A stretch of 64,000 bases of DNA from an uncultured Acetatifactor sp. (GTDB taxonomy: Bacteria > Bacillota > Clostridia > Lachnospirales > Lachnospiraceae). Where the stretch lies: the NCBI GenBank assembly GCA_934394665.1, contig CAKRRS010000001.1, positions 1 to 64,000 on the forward strand, read 5' to 3'. The stretch's first letter is position 1. The number at the start of each line of letters is the position of its first letter. Under the pieces are notes generated by a model that saw only the letters and a program-made list of their open reading frames with translations, searched no databases and had not been told where the DNA came from. Both the position numbers and the translations under genes were made by a program. Positions 25,754 through 34,748 of the stretch are shown piece by piece.

Positions 25754-27622
25754 TTGGATATTACAAAAGAAAAATGGATGCAATACAAAGATAATCTGAA
25801 AATGGCGGTTCTGAGCATATGCGGTGTTTATGGTGTGGCATATTTGTTCAGCTTACAGCCGGCAAACCGGATCTATTACAGTGTACTTAATGTGTTGCTT
25901 GCGGTGGGAATTTATTTTTTGCTGCAGCAGACCGGGAGCAACCTTTCGAAGATAACGGAGAAAAAGGACAGAAAGCGCAGAATCTGTTATGTCTCGATTA
26001 TCAGCTTTTTGTTTGCACTGTCTATGATTATGGGGTATCAATTACAGAACCTTGGTATGACAGATTGTGGGTTCCGGGGAAAAGCCCTGATTTTTATCCG
26101 GGCGTTGTGCCTTGGTGTTGCGGCATTTCCGTTCGCCAATCTGCTGTTTGCGTGGGGCGATAAGTGTTCGTGGAACGAAAAAGGACAGACATTTGTAAGA
26201 CACTGGAAATCCGGCGCGGTATTTGGCGTTGCCGCAGCAGTTATTCTATTGTGTCTGATTCCGGTGTGGCTGGCATATTACCCCATTATTATGTCCTATG
26301 ATTTTCACCGACAGGTCAATGAGGCATACAAGGGGCTGGCCTGGTTCTATCCCTTGCAGCCCATCGCACATACCTGGATAATATGGTTGTTTTTGCAGAT
26401 CGGTGCAGCATTGGGATCTTATGAGACCGGCATGGCATGCATGGCAGTCTTTCAGATGGCGCTGTATGCTGCGGTAATGGGGTATGCGGTCACAATGATC
26501 TGGCGGCTTGCAGCGAAAAAATGGCTGGTAATAATATCTGCCGCTTTCTTTGCATTATTCCCATATAATACGGTTCTGGTAGTGTGTACGACCAAGGATA
26601 CGATGTTCACCATCTTATTTACGTTGTTCTTTTTAATACTCCTGGAGAGAAATTATTTCAGTACAGGGAAAAAGAAAGTGCTGATGGATATTTTGGGGGT
26701 GGTGGAAGGCTGTCTCATGATGCAGTTTCGCAATAACGCGGTATATGCGGTGGCTGTTTTTATGTTGATCTTACTCTTGGTAAGACCGAAGAAGGAAAAA
26801 GTGGGAATCTTGATTCTGGGGATCTGCCTGGTGGTCGGAGAGATCGGGACGCGGAATGTGATCCACCTGGCAATCGGAAACGTGGTCGGAGCTCCGAAAA
26901 TCGAAGCTTACAGTGTGCCGATCCAGCAGTTTGCCAGAGTGGCATATTATCACGGAGAAGAATTGGAAACGCAGGATCCCACAATGGCGGAGCTATTGGA
27001 AAAATATGTAGCCAGAGAACATTGGGAGGATTACTACGCACCGATTGCGGATTCTATAAAGAGTACGGTAAATCCGTCATCTTATGTCGATGACGCAGGA
27101 CAACTGTTACAGGACTGGCTGCGTGTCGGAAAACGCTATCCGAATGAGTTCCTGGATGCTTTTCTGGAACTGACCAGAGGTTACTGGTTCCCGGATGACT
27201 ACTCCTGGGCGGAGAATCTGGGCTATGGCACGGAAGACAGATACGGTGTACTCTTTACCTATAATTCTTCGGAAATCGAGGGCTATGGAAGCATTGAACA
27301 TCAGTCACTATTTCCGGCACTGGAAAAGATACTGGAAGAGATCGTCAGCGAAAATTGTTTTCGCGAATGGCCGGTGTTTTCCCTTATTTTTCATGGATCC
27401 TTTTATAGCTGGAGCCTGTTTTTACTGATGTTGCTGAGTCTGTACCGGAAAAGATATGAGTGTTTCCGGATGAGCCTGCTGCCGTTTCTGTATTTCACAA
27501 CCATGCTGCTCGGACCGGTGGTGCAGGTGAGATACCTGTTCCCGATCATGGCTGTGCTGCCGGTATTATTTGCCCTTTTTCAAAGTCGGATAACGGAGCA
27601 AAATACACAAAATAAGAACTAA
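25754..27622 (+). CDS. polytopic membrane protein (DUF6020-like, GT-C-type topology)
   Basis: 622 aa with about a dozen hydrophobic segments. The pattern of a large extracytoplasmic loop between TM groups (about 380-530) and a conserved SYDFHRQVNEAY after a membrane segment resembles membrane glycosyltransferase-like proteins (GT-C or DUF6020). It probably acts on a lipid-linked substrate outside the cell, but the reaction cannot be named. The start is TTG at 25754 with GGGGG upstream; the next in-frame ATG (25778) has no binding site. Confidence 0.7.
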   Translation: MDITKEKWMQYKDNLKMAVLSICGVYGVAYLFSLQPANRIYYSVLNVLLAVGIYFLLQQTGSNLSKITEKKDRKRRICYVSIISFLFALSMIMGYQLQNLGMTDCGFRGKALIFIRALCLGVAAFPFANLLFAWGDKCSWNEKGQTFVRHWKSGAVFGVAAAVILLCLIPVWLAYYPIIMSYDFHRQVNEAYKGLAWFYPLQPIAHTWIIWLFLQIGAALGSYETGMACMAVFQMALYAAVMGYAVTMIWRLAAKKWLVIISAAFFALFPYNTVLVVCTTKDTMFTILFTLFFLILLERNYFSTGKKKVLMDILGVVEGCLMMQFRNNAVYAVAVFMLILLLVRPKKEKVGILILGICLVVGEIGTRNVIHLAIGNVVGAPKIEAYSVPIQQFARVAYYHGEELETQDPTMAELLEKYVAREHWEDYYAPIADSIKSTVNPSSYVDDAGQLLQDWLRVGKRYPNEFLDAFLELTRGYWFPDDYSWAENLGYGTEDRYGVLFTYNSSEIEGYGSIEHQSLFPALEKILEEIVSENCFREWPVFSLIFHGSFYSWSLFLLMLLSLYRKRYECFRMSLLPFLYFTTMLLGPVVQVRYLFPIMAVLPVLFALFQSRITEQNTQNKN

Positions 27623-27691
27623 AGATTGTTTTTGTGTGTGGGAAAAATTATAATAAAAGTATTGGACAATACATACGGAAAGAGGCCATCG

Positions 27692-28894
27692 ATGGAAGAG
27701 CAGGAAAACAAGGAAACAACCATACTCCCGGATACACCGGAAATCACGGTGAAAAATCCGAGGATCGGAAAAGTACATAAGCTGGAAGAGGAAGTAAGAC
27801 GCCAGAATGAACAGGAACAGCTCAGAACTAAGCGAATCCGTAAGGAACAGGAATATATCGAGCAGATGAGCAAGGCGGTGGAAGACCATCTGCGTAATAC
27901 CAGAGAAGAACAGCGGTATAACGAAGAATTTGAACGGCTGATCCGCAAGGATGTCTATCAGATGCATGGCATCAGTGAGGACAAGCTCCAGGGAATGACG
28001 GAGTACCGGAACGCCTGGTATCAGGGAACGGCTTTTGGCATGTTTTTCCTGTCTCTGATCCTGACCGGGATCTGCGGATATCTGCATGGATTTGGTTCGG
28101 AACTTTGCATCTTCATGGCATTTTATACGGCTATTGAGGGAACACTTTTGACGAACGGAAGAAAGCATGCGCTGTGGAATGCGCTGACGAAGGTTTTATA
28201 TCTGTTATTGTTCCCGGCGATGCTGATCGTATTTGTATGTTTTGAACTGAAATTTACAGCGTACACAATGGTAGTGCCTGTATTGACGGTAGCCGGGGTA
28301 GTGCTTCTGGTGCTGGGGGCGGTATCGTATTTCCTGTATGATCCCTACCGTCAGGATCGGAAGAACCATAAAAAAGCCGACCGTTATATCCGTGATATTG
28401 AAAAAGCCGCAGTCAAGGAAGTGGAACTGGAAGAAAAAGCACTGGCAAAACACGCAAGAAAACAGGAGAAACTGGAGCTGAAGGAAGAAGCCAGACAGGA
28501 ACGTGCAGCGAAGCGCAGAGCACGAAAAGAACGTACGGAGGAGACCATCTCCGGTTGGAAAGAGGCTATCCGTAAAAAGCTTCCGGAGAGAAAAAAGAAA
28601 GCGCCCGAAGAAATAGTGCAGGTGACTGCCGTGGAACCTGTCACGGATGATGCGGTGCAGGAAAATGCAGCACAGGAAAGTGCAGCACAGGAAAGTGCAA
28701 TACAGAAAACAGCAGAGGAGAAAGCGACGGAACAGATAACAGCAGAAAAAGAATGCCCAGATACAGAAAATGTAGCGAAAGAGGATTCCGCAAGCAGCGA
28801 AATGATTGTGGAATCAGTGTCGCCGGAACCGGAAAACAACAGCAGTAACAGTAGGATAGAAGAAAAGAAAACAACAACCGGGGAGGATGCGTAA
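27692..28894 (+). CDS. coiled-coil membrane protein, unknown
   Basis: 400 aa. A charged N-terminal coiled coil (about 25-95) is followed by four hydrophobic helices (about 108-215), then a second long basic/acidic coiled coil (about 225-330, KHARKQEKLELKEEARQE) and an Ala/Glu/Gln low-complexity tail with repeated AAQESAAQES units. No enzymatic motif is seen. Its stop overlaps the next gene's ATG (TAATG), indicating translational coupling with the NYN protein, for which it may be a membrane anchor. Confidence 0.7.
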   Translation: MEEQENKETTILPDTPEITVKNPRIGKVHKLEEEVRRQNEQEQLRTKRIRKEQEYIEQMSKAVEDHLRNTREEQRYNEEFERLIRKDVYQMHGISEDKLQGMTEYRNAWYQGTAFGMFFLSLILTGICGYLHGFGSELCIFMAFYTAIEGTLLTNGRKHALWNALTKVLYLLLFPAMLIVFVCFELKFTAYTMVVPVLTVAGVVLLVLGAVSYFLYDPYRQDRKNHKKADRYIRDIEKAAVKEVELEEKALAKHARKQEKLELKEEARQERAAKRRARKERTEETISGWKEAIRKKLPERKKKAPEEIVQVTAVEPVTDDAVQENAAQESAAQESAIQKTAEEKATEQITAEKECPDTENVAKEDSASSEMIVESVSPEPENNSSNSRIEEKKTTTGEDA

Positions 28895-29895
28895 TGTCCT
28901 ATTATTTAGTAGATTTTGAAAATGTAAAGAGCCGTGGTATGGAAGGTGTGGAATTACTGACAGAGGAAGATACTGTCTGCATTTTTTATAGCAATAATGC
29001 CGACAGCATGACGTTTGATCTGCACAGAAAACTGAATGAGACAAAGGCTCATATCATCTATCATAAGGTGGCTGTAGGCACCAAGAATGCATTGGACTTC
29101 CAGCTTGCAACGTATCTGGGATATTTAATCTGTGATCAGCAAAAGAGTGAGCGGACACAGGAATATTATATTGTGACCAAGGATAACGGATTTTACAGTC
29201 TGTTGGTATACTGGAAGGCGGAAGGTGTACCGGTTCGTATTATCCGTAATCTACTGTGGGGCAAGGATCAGGAAGCAGTGTCCGGGGAAAATACGGAAAC
29301 ATTGGAAATCCTGAAAGAAGTGCCGGAGACAACAGAGATTGTGGAGCTGGAAGATACAAGTGCAGAAGATTTTGCATCAGCTCATTCGAATGAGGAAAAA
29401 ACAGTAGAAACAGAATTCGAAATATGGGAAACGACCCTGCCGGAATGCATTGCGCCTGAGGCAATCGAGGAGGACCTCAGAGAGACGATTCCTGAAACAG
29501 ACACTGTGACGAAAATACCTCAGGAAACTGATGTAAGTGCTGAAACAGAAATCAAAAAGGGAGCAGAAAACCCAAAAAAATCGGCAAACCTGAAAAAAGC
29601 ACCTGTTAAAAAGAAAAACGCTGCTAAAAAAACGGAGAAAAAAACAGCGCAGAGGGAAAACGCAGCAAATGCAAAAGCAGAGAAACCGGAGCAAACGGAA
29701 GAAGAACTGACCTGTGCGGTGGAAGCAGTACTGAAAGAAAAAGAAATCGTACCGCAGGTGGTGAAGTTTATCCGTCAGTATAAAACCAAGCAGGGAATCA
29801 ATAATGCCCTGAACAAAGAGTTCAAAGACACGAAACGTACCAGTGAGATCTATTCTGCGATTAAACCCCTGATCGCTGATAAAAAAGGAAAATAA
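28894..29895 (+). CDS. NYN/PIN-like domain protein
   Basis: 333 aa. The N-terminal 125 residues follow a PIN/NYN nuclease pattern: YYLVDFENVKS (first Asp), VCIFYSNNAD, AVGTKNALDFQLATYLGYL (middle acidic residue) and YYIVTKDNGFYSLL (last Asp). These are the acidic residues that hold metal in PIN enzymes. A long Glu/Thr-rich, then Lys/Ala-rich linker follows (about 130-260), and a small helical domain at the end (ALKEKEIVPQVVKFIRQYKTKQGINNALNKEF type). RNA cleavage is likely but not proven. Coupled to the upstream coiled-coil membrane protein. Confidence 0.75.
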   Translation: MSYYLVDFENVKSRGMEGVELLTEEDTVCIFYSNNADSMTFDLHRKLNETKAHIIYHKVAVGTKNALDFQLATYLGYLICDQQKSERTQEYYIVTKDNGFYSLLVYWKAEGVPVRIIRNLLWGKDQEAVSGENTETLEILKEVPETTEIVELEDTSAEDFASAHSNEEKTVETEFEIWETTLPECIAPEAIEEDLRETIPETDTVTKIPQETDVSAETEIKKGAENPKKSANLKKAPVKKKNAAKKTEKKTAQRENAANAKAEKPEQTEEELTCAVEAVLKEKEIVPQVVKFIRQYKTKQGINNALNKEFKDTKRTSEIYSAIKPLIADKKGK

Positions 29896-29945
29896 AATTT
29901 CGTGATTTTGCTGTGGAAAGTAGAAAAAGAATATGCTAGAATAGG

Positions 29946-29985
29946 GAACGGTCAAAAGGCAGGAGCTTGTTTGACCGTTCTTTTT
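29946..29985 (+). terminator. terminator after the NYN gene
   Basis: A perfect 11-bp stem (29946-29956 with 29970-29980) followed by TTTTT. A possible extended -10 (TGCTAGAAT) lies at 29932-29940, so a transcript starting there would begin inside this hairpin. Confidence 0.85.
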
Positions 29986-30060
29986 CACTGAATTTTCAAG
30001 AGGAAGCATCCGGAAAACGGCAAAAGAGAAGATAACTTAGAAAAGAGGACGATAGATACT

Positions 30061-31407
30061 ATGAAGCAAAATATGCAAGATCTGACAGAGGGATCCCTGG
30101 GAAGGAAAATACTGATTTTCAGTGTACCGCTTATGCTGTCAAACTTGTTACAGGTATTGTTCAATATGGCAGATATCGCGGTGATTGGACAGTTCGCCGG
30201 ATCGTTGTCCCTGGGAGCTGTGGGCTCCACGGCGACACTGGTCACGATGTATACCGGATTCCTGATCGGATTGTCAGGTGGTATTAACGTACTGACGGCA
30301 TTATATTATGGCGCCAAGGATAAAGAGAGTCTGACGAAGACGATTCATTCCGCAGCACTGGTCAGCCTGATCATGGGTCTGTTGCTGCTGGTGTTGGGAG
30401 TGGGTCTGTCTGAGTGGATGTTAACGATGCTAAAGACGAAGGCAGAACTTCTGGATAAGGCAGTGTTATATCTGCGGATTTATTATCTGGGAATGCCGGC
30501 ACTGGCAATTTACAATTTCGGTAATGCGGTGTACAGTGCAGTTGGAAATACGAAAAAGCCGCTGTACTATCTGGGATTTTCCGGCGTGCTGAATATCGTG
30601 CTGAATCTGTTCTTTGTCATCGTATGCCGGATGGATGTCGCAGGTGTGGCATTGGCCAGTATCATATCCCAGTATGTATCGGCAATTCTGATTTTACAGG
30701 CACTGCTTCGAAGCAAAGAAATCTATGCACTGCGCATCAGTAAACTGAAACTGAATCCGGAGCTTACGAAAGATATCCTGAAGTTGGGAATGCCGTCCGG
30801 ATTGCAGAATGTGATCTTCCAGTTTGCCAACAGCTTTGTCCAGATGGGCGTGAATTCCTTTGATGCGACCATGGTGGCAGGAAACTCCGCCGCAACGAAT
30901 GCGGATGCCATGGTATATGATGTCATGGCGGCATTCTATACCGCCTGCGGCAGCTTCATGGGGCAAAATTATGGTGCCGGCAAGAAAAAAAGAGTGCGCA
31001 ACAGTTATTTTATCAGCCTGGCATATTCCTTTGGAATCGGTTTGCTCCTGGGAGTATCACTGGTAGCTTTTGGCAGACCGTTTTTGTCTCTGTTTACCAG
31101 GGATGCTGCAGTTATGGATGCCGGCATGTACCGGCTGACGATCATGGGCTTTTCCTATTGTGTATCGGCATTTATGGACTGTACGATTGCGGCAGCCAGA
31201 GCGATGGGCAAAAGTATTGCACCGATGTTCATTGTCATTATGGGCTCCTGTGTATTCCGGGTGATCTGGGTGTACACCGTGTTCGCATATTTTCATACGA
31301 TACCGTCTCTGTACCTGTTGTATGTGTTTTCCTGGAGTATTACCGCGGTGGCGGAGATATTATATTTTATACGAATCTACAGACAAAAAATGGCTCTCCT
31401 GTCGTAA
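30061..31407 (+). CDS. MATE family multidrug/metabolite exporter
   Basis: 448 aa with 12 predicted membrane helices in two repeats. It matches the MATE family (DinF/NorM branch): IFSVPLMLSNLLQVLFNMADIAVIGQFAG at the start, VGSTATLVTMYTGFLIGLSGG, then the second half starting with LGMPSGLQNVIFQFANSFVQMGVNSF. Cation-driven export of drugs or metabolites is the expected role. The substrate is unknown. Monocistronic, with a terminator overlapping its 3' end. Confidence 0.93.
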   Translation: MKQNMQDLTEGSLGRKILIFSVPLMLSNLLQVLFNMADIAVIGQFAGSLSLGAVGSTATLVTMYTGFLIGLSGGINVLTALYYGAKDKESLTKTIHSAALVSLIMGLLLLVLGVGLSEWMLTMLKTKAELLDKAVLYLRIYYLGMPALAIYNFGNAVYSAVGNTKKPLYYLGFSGVLNIVLNLFFVIVCRMDVAGVALASIISQYVSAILILQALLRSKEIYALRISKLKLNPELTKDILKLGMPSGLQNVIFQFANSFVQMGVNSFDATMVAGNSAATNADAMVYDVMAAFYTACGSFMGQNYGAGKKKRVRNSYFISLAYSFGIGLLLGVSLVAFGRPFLSLFTRDAAVMDAGMYRLTIMGFSYCVSAFMDCTIAAARAMGKSIAPMFIVIMGSCVFRVIWVYTVFAYFHTIPSLYLLYVFSWSITAVAEILYFIRIYRQKMALLS

Positions 31408-31427
31408 GACAGAAGAGCCGTTTTTTT
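31392..31427 (+). terminator. MATE gene terminator overlapping the stop codon
   Basis: GGCTCT with AGAGCC and inner CTGTC with GACAG, loop GTAA, followed by seven T. The TAA stop is in the loop region. Confidence 0.85.
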
Positions 31428-31491
31428 ATGTTGTTAATCAGTCTGATTCCATGGAAACAGAGCGCCTTGGCGTTGATTTCGAATTGTGCCG

Positions 31492-32064
31492 TCAGACATT
31501 TTCACTTTCTACAGTGGCAGCCTTCGCAGGATAACGCACCGGCAGCAGGCGTGCACGCTCCAGGGCTACATAGATGGCAGGGAGCAGGATCAGCTGGATC
31601 ACAATACCGGGGAAGCAGGATACAAAATATCCGGTAGCCCAGGCTGACCAGCTGTAAGTACCGCCTGCGAAGATCAGGGCACGCAGGATACCGGTGATCA
31701 CACGTCCGCCCAGCATGGCAATGACCAGGGAAGCATACAGATCAAGAACCAGTCTGCCACTGTGCAGGAAGCTCATGACCAGACCACTGATCAGTCCGTA
31801 GAGTCCCAGCTCAATCATCATGACCGGCATATAACCAAACGCAGGCATACCGGTGAGCAGACTGGAGATAAAAGGTCCGAGCAGTCCACAGAGCAGACCG
31901 AAAGGTGCACCGCAGATCATACCGCACAGAAGCACCGGCAGATGCATGGGAGAGAACAGCACTCCGCCGCCGGGAATTGCATGAAGCGCCATGGGCAGTA
32001 CCACGCATAAGGCAACGCAGAGAGCGGTAAGGATACTCTTGTTTAAGACAGATAATTTTTTCAT
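31492..32064 (-). CDS. ECF transporter S component
   Basis: 190 aa with about six membrane helices. The beginning, MKKLSVLNKSILTALCVALC, and the PGGGVLFSPMHLPVLLCG stretch are typical of vitamin-specific substrate-binding subunits of energy-coupling-factor transporters, which share ATPase/EcfT modules encoded elsewhere. The substrate class cannot be fixed from sequence. It has a consensus promoter (32179-32207) and an intrinsic terminator in its leader, so a small-molecule or attenuation control is likely. Confidence 0.85.
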   Translation of the reverse strand: MKKLSVLNKSILTALCVALCVVLPMALHAIPGGGVLFSPMHLPVLLCGMICGAPFGLLCGLLGPFISSLLTGMPAFGYMPVMMIELGLYGLISGLVMSFLHSGRLVLDLYASLVIAMLGGRVITGILRALIFAGGTYSWSAWATGYFVSCFPGIVIQLILLPAIYVALERARLLPVRYPAKAATVESENV

Positions 32065-32096
32065 TTAAGATAAGACCTCCTGAGAATAGTAGTAAC

Positions 32097-32151
32097 AAAA
32101 AAACGCCAGTACGGCACAGACCCCTTCTGGGGTGATCTGCCTTCTGGCGTT
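32097..32151 (-). promoter_or_regulatory. leader terminator (attenuator) upstream of the ECF S component
   Basis: On the minus strand AACGCCAG and CTGGCGTT form the base of a branched hairpin with an inner GGCAGATCACCCC/GGGGTCTGTGCC-type stem, then seven U. It lies in the 5' leader, between the promoter and the coding start. Confidence 0.75.
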
Positions 32152-32178
32152 ACTAAGCTCCTTCTTGAAGCAGTATTT

Positions 32179-32207
32179 ATGATAACGGGTAGGCAATTTT
32201 TTGTCAA
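32179..32207 (-). promoter_or_regulatory. ECF S component promoter
   Basis: TTGACA, 17 nt, TATCAT on the minus strand. The transcript starts only some 20 nt before the terminator hairpin, which leaves little room for a large aptamer. Confidence 0.8.
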
Positions 32208-32279
32208 GATAAATTGCAAAATAGCAGTTGCCATGCTATGATAAAAAAGCTATGTACTAATTTTTACAGGAGTATTTTT

Positions 32280-32687
32280 ATGCGGATTATGGTAATGGAC
32301 GGCCAGGGCGGAGGCGTCGGAAGAAGCTTGCTGGAGACACTGAAAGAACGGTTTCCGGAGTCGGAACTGCTTGCAGTGGGTACGAATGCCACGGCCACGG
32401 CGAATATGATGAAGAGCGGTGTGACAAACGGTGCGACCGGAGAAAATGCCGTGGTATATAACAGTAAACATGCGGATGTAATTGCAGGACCTGCCGGCAT
32501 CGTGATGGCAAATGCCATGCTGGGAGAGATCACACCGGCAATGGCAGAAGCAGTGACCTCTAACGGTGCAAAAGTGGTGCTGATCCCTATGAGCAAATGC
32601 CATGCGACCATTGTGGGAATCGAAGGAAAACGATTGGGAGAATACATTGCGGAGGCAGCAGATGAAATCGCAAGAATGTATTCCTAA
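32280..32687 (+). CDS. DUF3842 family protein
   Basis: 135 aa. It has the family's glycine-rich start MRIMVMDGQGGGVGRSLLE, followed by ELLAVGTNATATANMM, ADVIAGPAGIVMANAMLGEI and KVVLIPMSKCHATIVG. The glycine loop looks like a nucleotide or cofactor binding turn, but no activity is known to me. ATG 32280 has AGGAGT at 6 nt. Its 3' end overlaps the kinase-like gene by 26 bp, so the two are probably co-translated. Confidence 0.88.
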   Translation: MRIMVMDGQGGGVGRSLLETLKERFPESELLAVGTNATATANMMKSGVTNGATGENAVVYNSKHADVIAGPAGIVMANAMLGEITPAMAEAVTSNGAKVVLIPMSKCHATIVGIEGKRLGEYIAEAADEIARMYS

Positions 32688-33258
32688 GAAAATAGCAGAT
32701 TGGGAAGAACTGCTTGCTAAGTTGCAGAAACTTCCTAAAACAGAACGGATCATAGCCATTGACGGACGATGCGCCGCAGGAAAGACGACTCTGGCGGCAT
32801 GGCTTTTGGAGAAGCTGGACGGTGATGTGATCCATATGGATGATTTTTTTCTTCCTCCGATGCTTCGAACCAAACAGCGGAGCGCGGAAGCCGGCGGCAA
32901 TGTGCATTATGAACGCTTTATTTCGGAAGTGTTACCGCAATTAAAAGAACGTAAATCATTTTCCTATCAAAGATTTGACTGTTCCAAAATGGAACTCGGA
33001 AATCAGGTGCCTGTGAAAAACAAAGGGATCGTACTGGTAGAAGGCGCTTACAGCTGCCATCCGGTCTTCGGTGATTACATGGACCGAAAAGTATTCTTGG
33101 ACATAGACAGGAATACACAGGAAGAGCGGATCTTATTCAGAAACGGAAAAGAGCGGCTGCAGGATTTCAAGGAAAAATGGATTCCTATGGAAGAAGCATA
33201 TTTTGCGGCGTTTTCTATAGAAGAGCATGCCGATTATTTCATAAAACCAGAAAGGTGA
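32662..33258 (+). CDS. uridine kinase-like P-loop protein
   Basis: 198 aa. P-loop IIAIDGRCAAGKTTLAAWL at about 32-46, an acidic VIHMDDFFLP box (Walker-B/substrate Asp) near 55-64, and a VLVEGAYSCHP segment near 115. These follow uridine/cytidine and pantothenate-type nucleoside kinases. It probably phosphorylates a small hydroxyl substrate, but lacks features that would fix it. ATG 32662 with GGAGGCA upstream. It overlaps the previous gene by 26 bp and is 5 bp from yqeG, so these are one operon. Confidence 0.82.
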   Translation: MKSQECIPKKIADWEELLAKLQKLPKTERIIAIDGRCAAGKTTLAAWLLEKLDGDVIHMDDFFLPPMLRTKQRSAEAGGNVHYERFISEVLPQLKERKSFSYQRFDCSKMELGNQVPVKNKGIVLVEGAYSCHPVFGDYMDRKVFLDIDRNTQEERILFRNGKERLQDFKEKWIPMEEAYFAAFSIEEHADYFIKPER

Positions 33259-33263
33259 AAAAC

Positions 33264-33785
33264 ATGTTACAACAGTTTTATCCGGATCATGAAGCGGATT
33301 CCGCCTACGGGATAGATTACAAAACATTATATGAGGAAGGCTACCGCGGAATCATATTTGATATTGACAATACGCTGGTTCCCCACGGAGCGCCGGCAAC
33401 GCCGCAGGCAATCGCTTTTTTTGCCAGGCTGCGGGAATTTGGATTTCAGACGTTGCTTCTGTCGAACAACAAGGAACCACGTGTGAAAAGTTTTGCGGAT
33501 GCAGTTGGGGCTTTTTACATCTATAAAGCGGGAAAACCGGGGCAGAAGGGTTACCTGAAAGCAATGGAACAGATGCAGACGACGAAGGACACCACGCTTT
33601 TCGTGGGAGATCAGCTGTTCACAGATGTGTGGGGCGCCAAAAAGTGCGGTATTGTAACGTATCTCACGAAGCCGATTCATCCCAAAGAAGAGATTCAGAT
33701 CGTACTCAAAAGATACCTGGAGAAGATTGTCTTATATTTTTACCACAGACAATGTCGCCGGAAAGGAAGAAAAAATGCTGAATGA
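33264..33785 (+). CDS. YqeG family HAD-type phosphatase
   Basis: 173 aa HAD IIIA hydrolase. Motif I GIIFDIDNTLV (Asp nucleophile and Asp+2) is near 30-39, motif II LLLSNNKE near 67, and motif III FVGDQLFTDVWGAKKCG near 117-133 with the terminal Asp. Homologs in Bacillus sit next to aroE, as here. The natural substrate is uncertain. Starts 5 bp after the kinase and overlaps aroE by 11 bp. Confidence 0.92.
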   Translation: MLQQFYPDHEADSAYGIDYKTLYEEGYRGIIFDIDNTLVPHGAPATPQAIAFFARLREFGFQTLLLSNNKEPRVKSFADAVGAFYIYKAGKPGQKGYLKAMEQMQTTKDTTLFVGDQLFTDVWGAKKCGIVTYLTKPIHPKEEIQIVLKRYLEKIVLYFYHRQCRRKGRKNAE

Positions 33786-34683
33786 TATCAATGGCTATAC
33801 CAGAATCTGCGGATTGATCGGAAATCCGGTAGAACATACACTGTCTCCGGTGATTCATAACACACTTTCCATGGTACTTGGAAAAAATCTGGCGTATGTT
33901 GCGTTTCATGTAGAGAACGGACGGCTGGAGAATGCGATAAAGGGTGCATTTGCCCTGAATATTCTGGGCATGAACGTGACGGTTCCTTATAAGAGCGATG
34001 TGATTCCGTATTTGGACGATATTGATCCGCTGGCGGCGAATATCGGTGCTGTCAATACGCTGGTGCGGACGGAAAAAGGCTATAAAGGGTATAATACCGA
34101 TATGCCGGGGCTTTACCGCGCAATGTGCGAGGACGGTGTAAAAGTAGAAGGAGAGAAGGTTCTGATCCTGGGTGCCGGCGGTGTGGCAAGAGCTGTGGCA
34201 ATGCTGCTGCTTGACAAGGGAGCGGCGGAGGCTGTGATCCTTAACCGTACCGTGCAAAAAGCACAGGCAATCGCCGATGAGGTGAACCGGTTAGCAGGAA
34301 AAGAGTTTGCAAAAGCACTTGCAATCGATGCGTATGATACCCTTCAGGAAGGGGAAAAGTATCTGGCGATTCAGGCAACCAGCGTCGGTATGTATCCGCA
34401 CTGCGATGAGGTAGTGATCGAGGATCCGAAATTTTACAAAAAAGTTCACACGGGATACGACCTGATCTTCAATCCGCCGAAGACCAGATTCATGGAACTG
34501 GTGGAGAAACAGGGCGGTAAGGCTTACAATGGAGCAAAAATGCTGCTTTATCAGGGAATCATTGCTTTTGAACTGTGGACAGATTGTGAGATAGAACCCT
34601 GGCTGGCGGCACAAGTATATGAACGCATGCAGAAGGCGAAAAACGCCGGGAATGTAAAAGGCGAATCAGCCGGAAAAGGATGA
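33775..34683 (+). CDS. aroE: shikimate dehydrogenase (NADP+)
   Basis: Reversibly reduces 3-dehydroshikimate to shikimate in aromatic amino acid synthesis. 302 aa. Substrate residues appear in GNPVEHTLSPVIHNTLS (Ser-Pro-x-x-His), NVTVPYKSDV (catalytic Lys) and GYNTDMPG (Asp); the NADP site is LILGAGGVARAVAMLLL with NRT. ATG 33775 has AAAGGAAG just upstream. Overlap with yqeG and 65-bp spacing to aroK-aroQ place it in a shikimate cluster. Confidence 0.96.
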   Translation: MLNDINGYTRICGLIGNPVEHTLSPVIHNTLSMVLGKNLAYVAFHVENGRLENAIKGAFALNILGMNVTVPYKSDVIPYLDDIDPLAANIGAVNTLVRTEKGYKGYNTDMPGLYRAMCEDGVKVEGEKVLILGAGGVARAVAMLLLDKGAAEAVILNRTVQKAQAIADEVNRLAGKEFAKALAIDAYDTLQEGEKYLAIQATSVGMYPHCDEVVIEDPKFYKKVHTGYDLIFNPPKTRFMELVEKQGGKAYNGAKMLLYQGIIAFELWTDCEIEPWLAAQVYERMQKAKNAGNVKGESAGKG

Positions 34684-34748
34684 TATGAGGTGGAAATTTG
34701 CATTAAGATTACATGATACGAAAAATTGCCTGCGGAATGGAGAATACG

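Noticed and set aside
31408..31491. possible small RNA between the MATE and ECF genes
   Set aside because: No promoter or stable fold beyond the MATE terminator.
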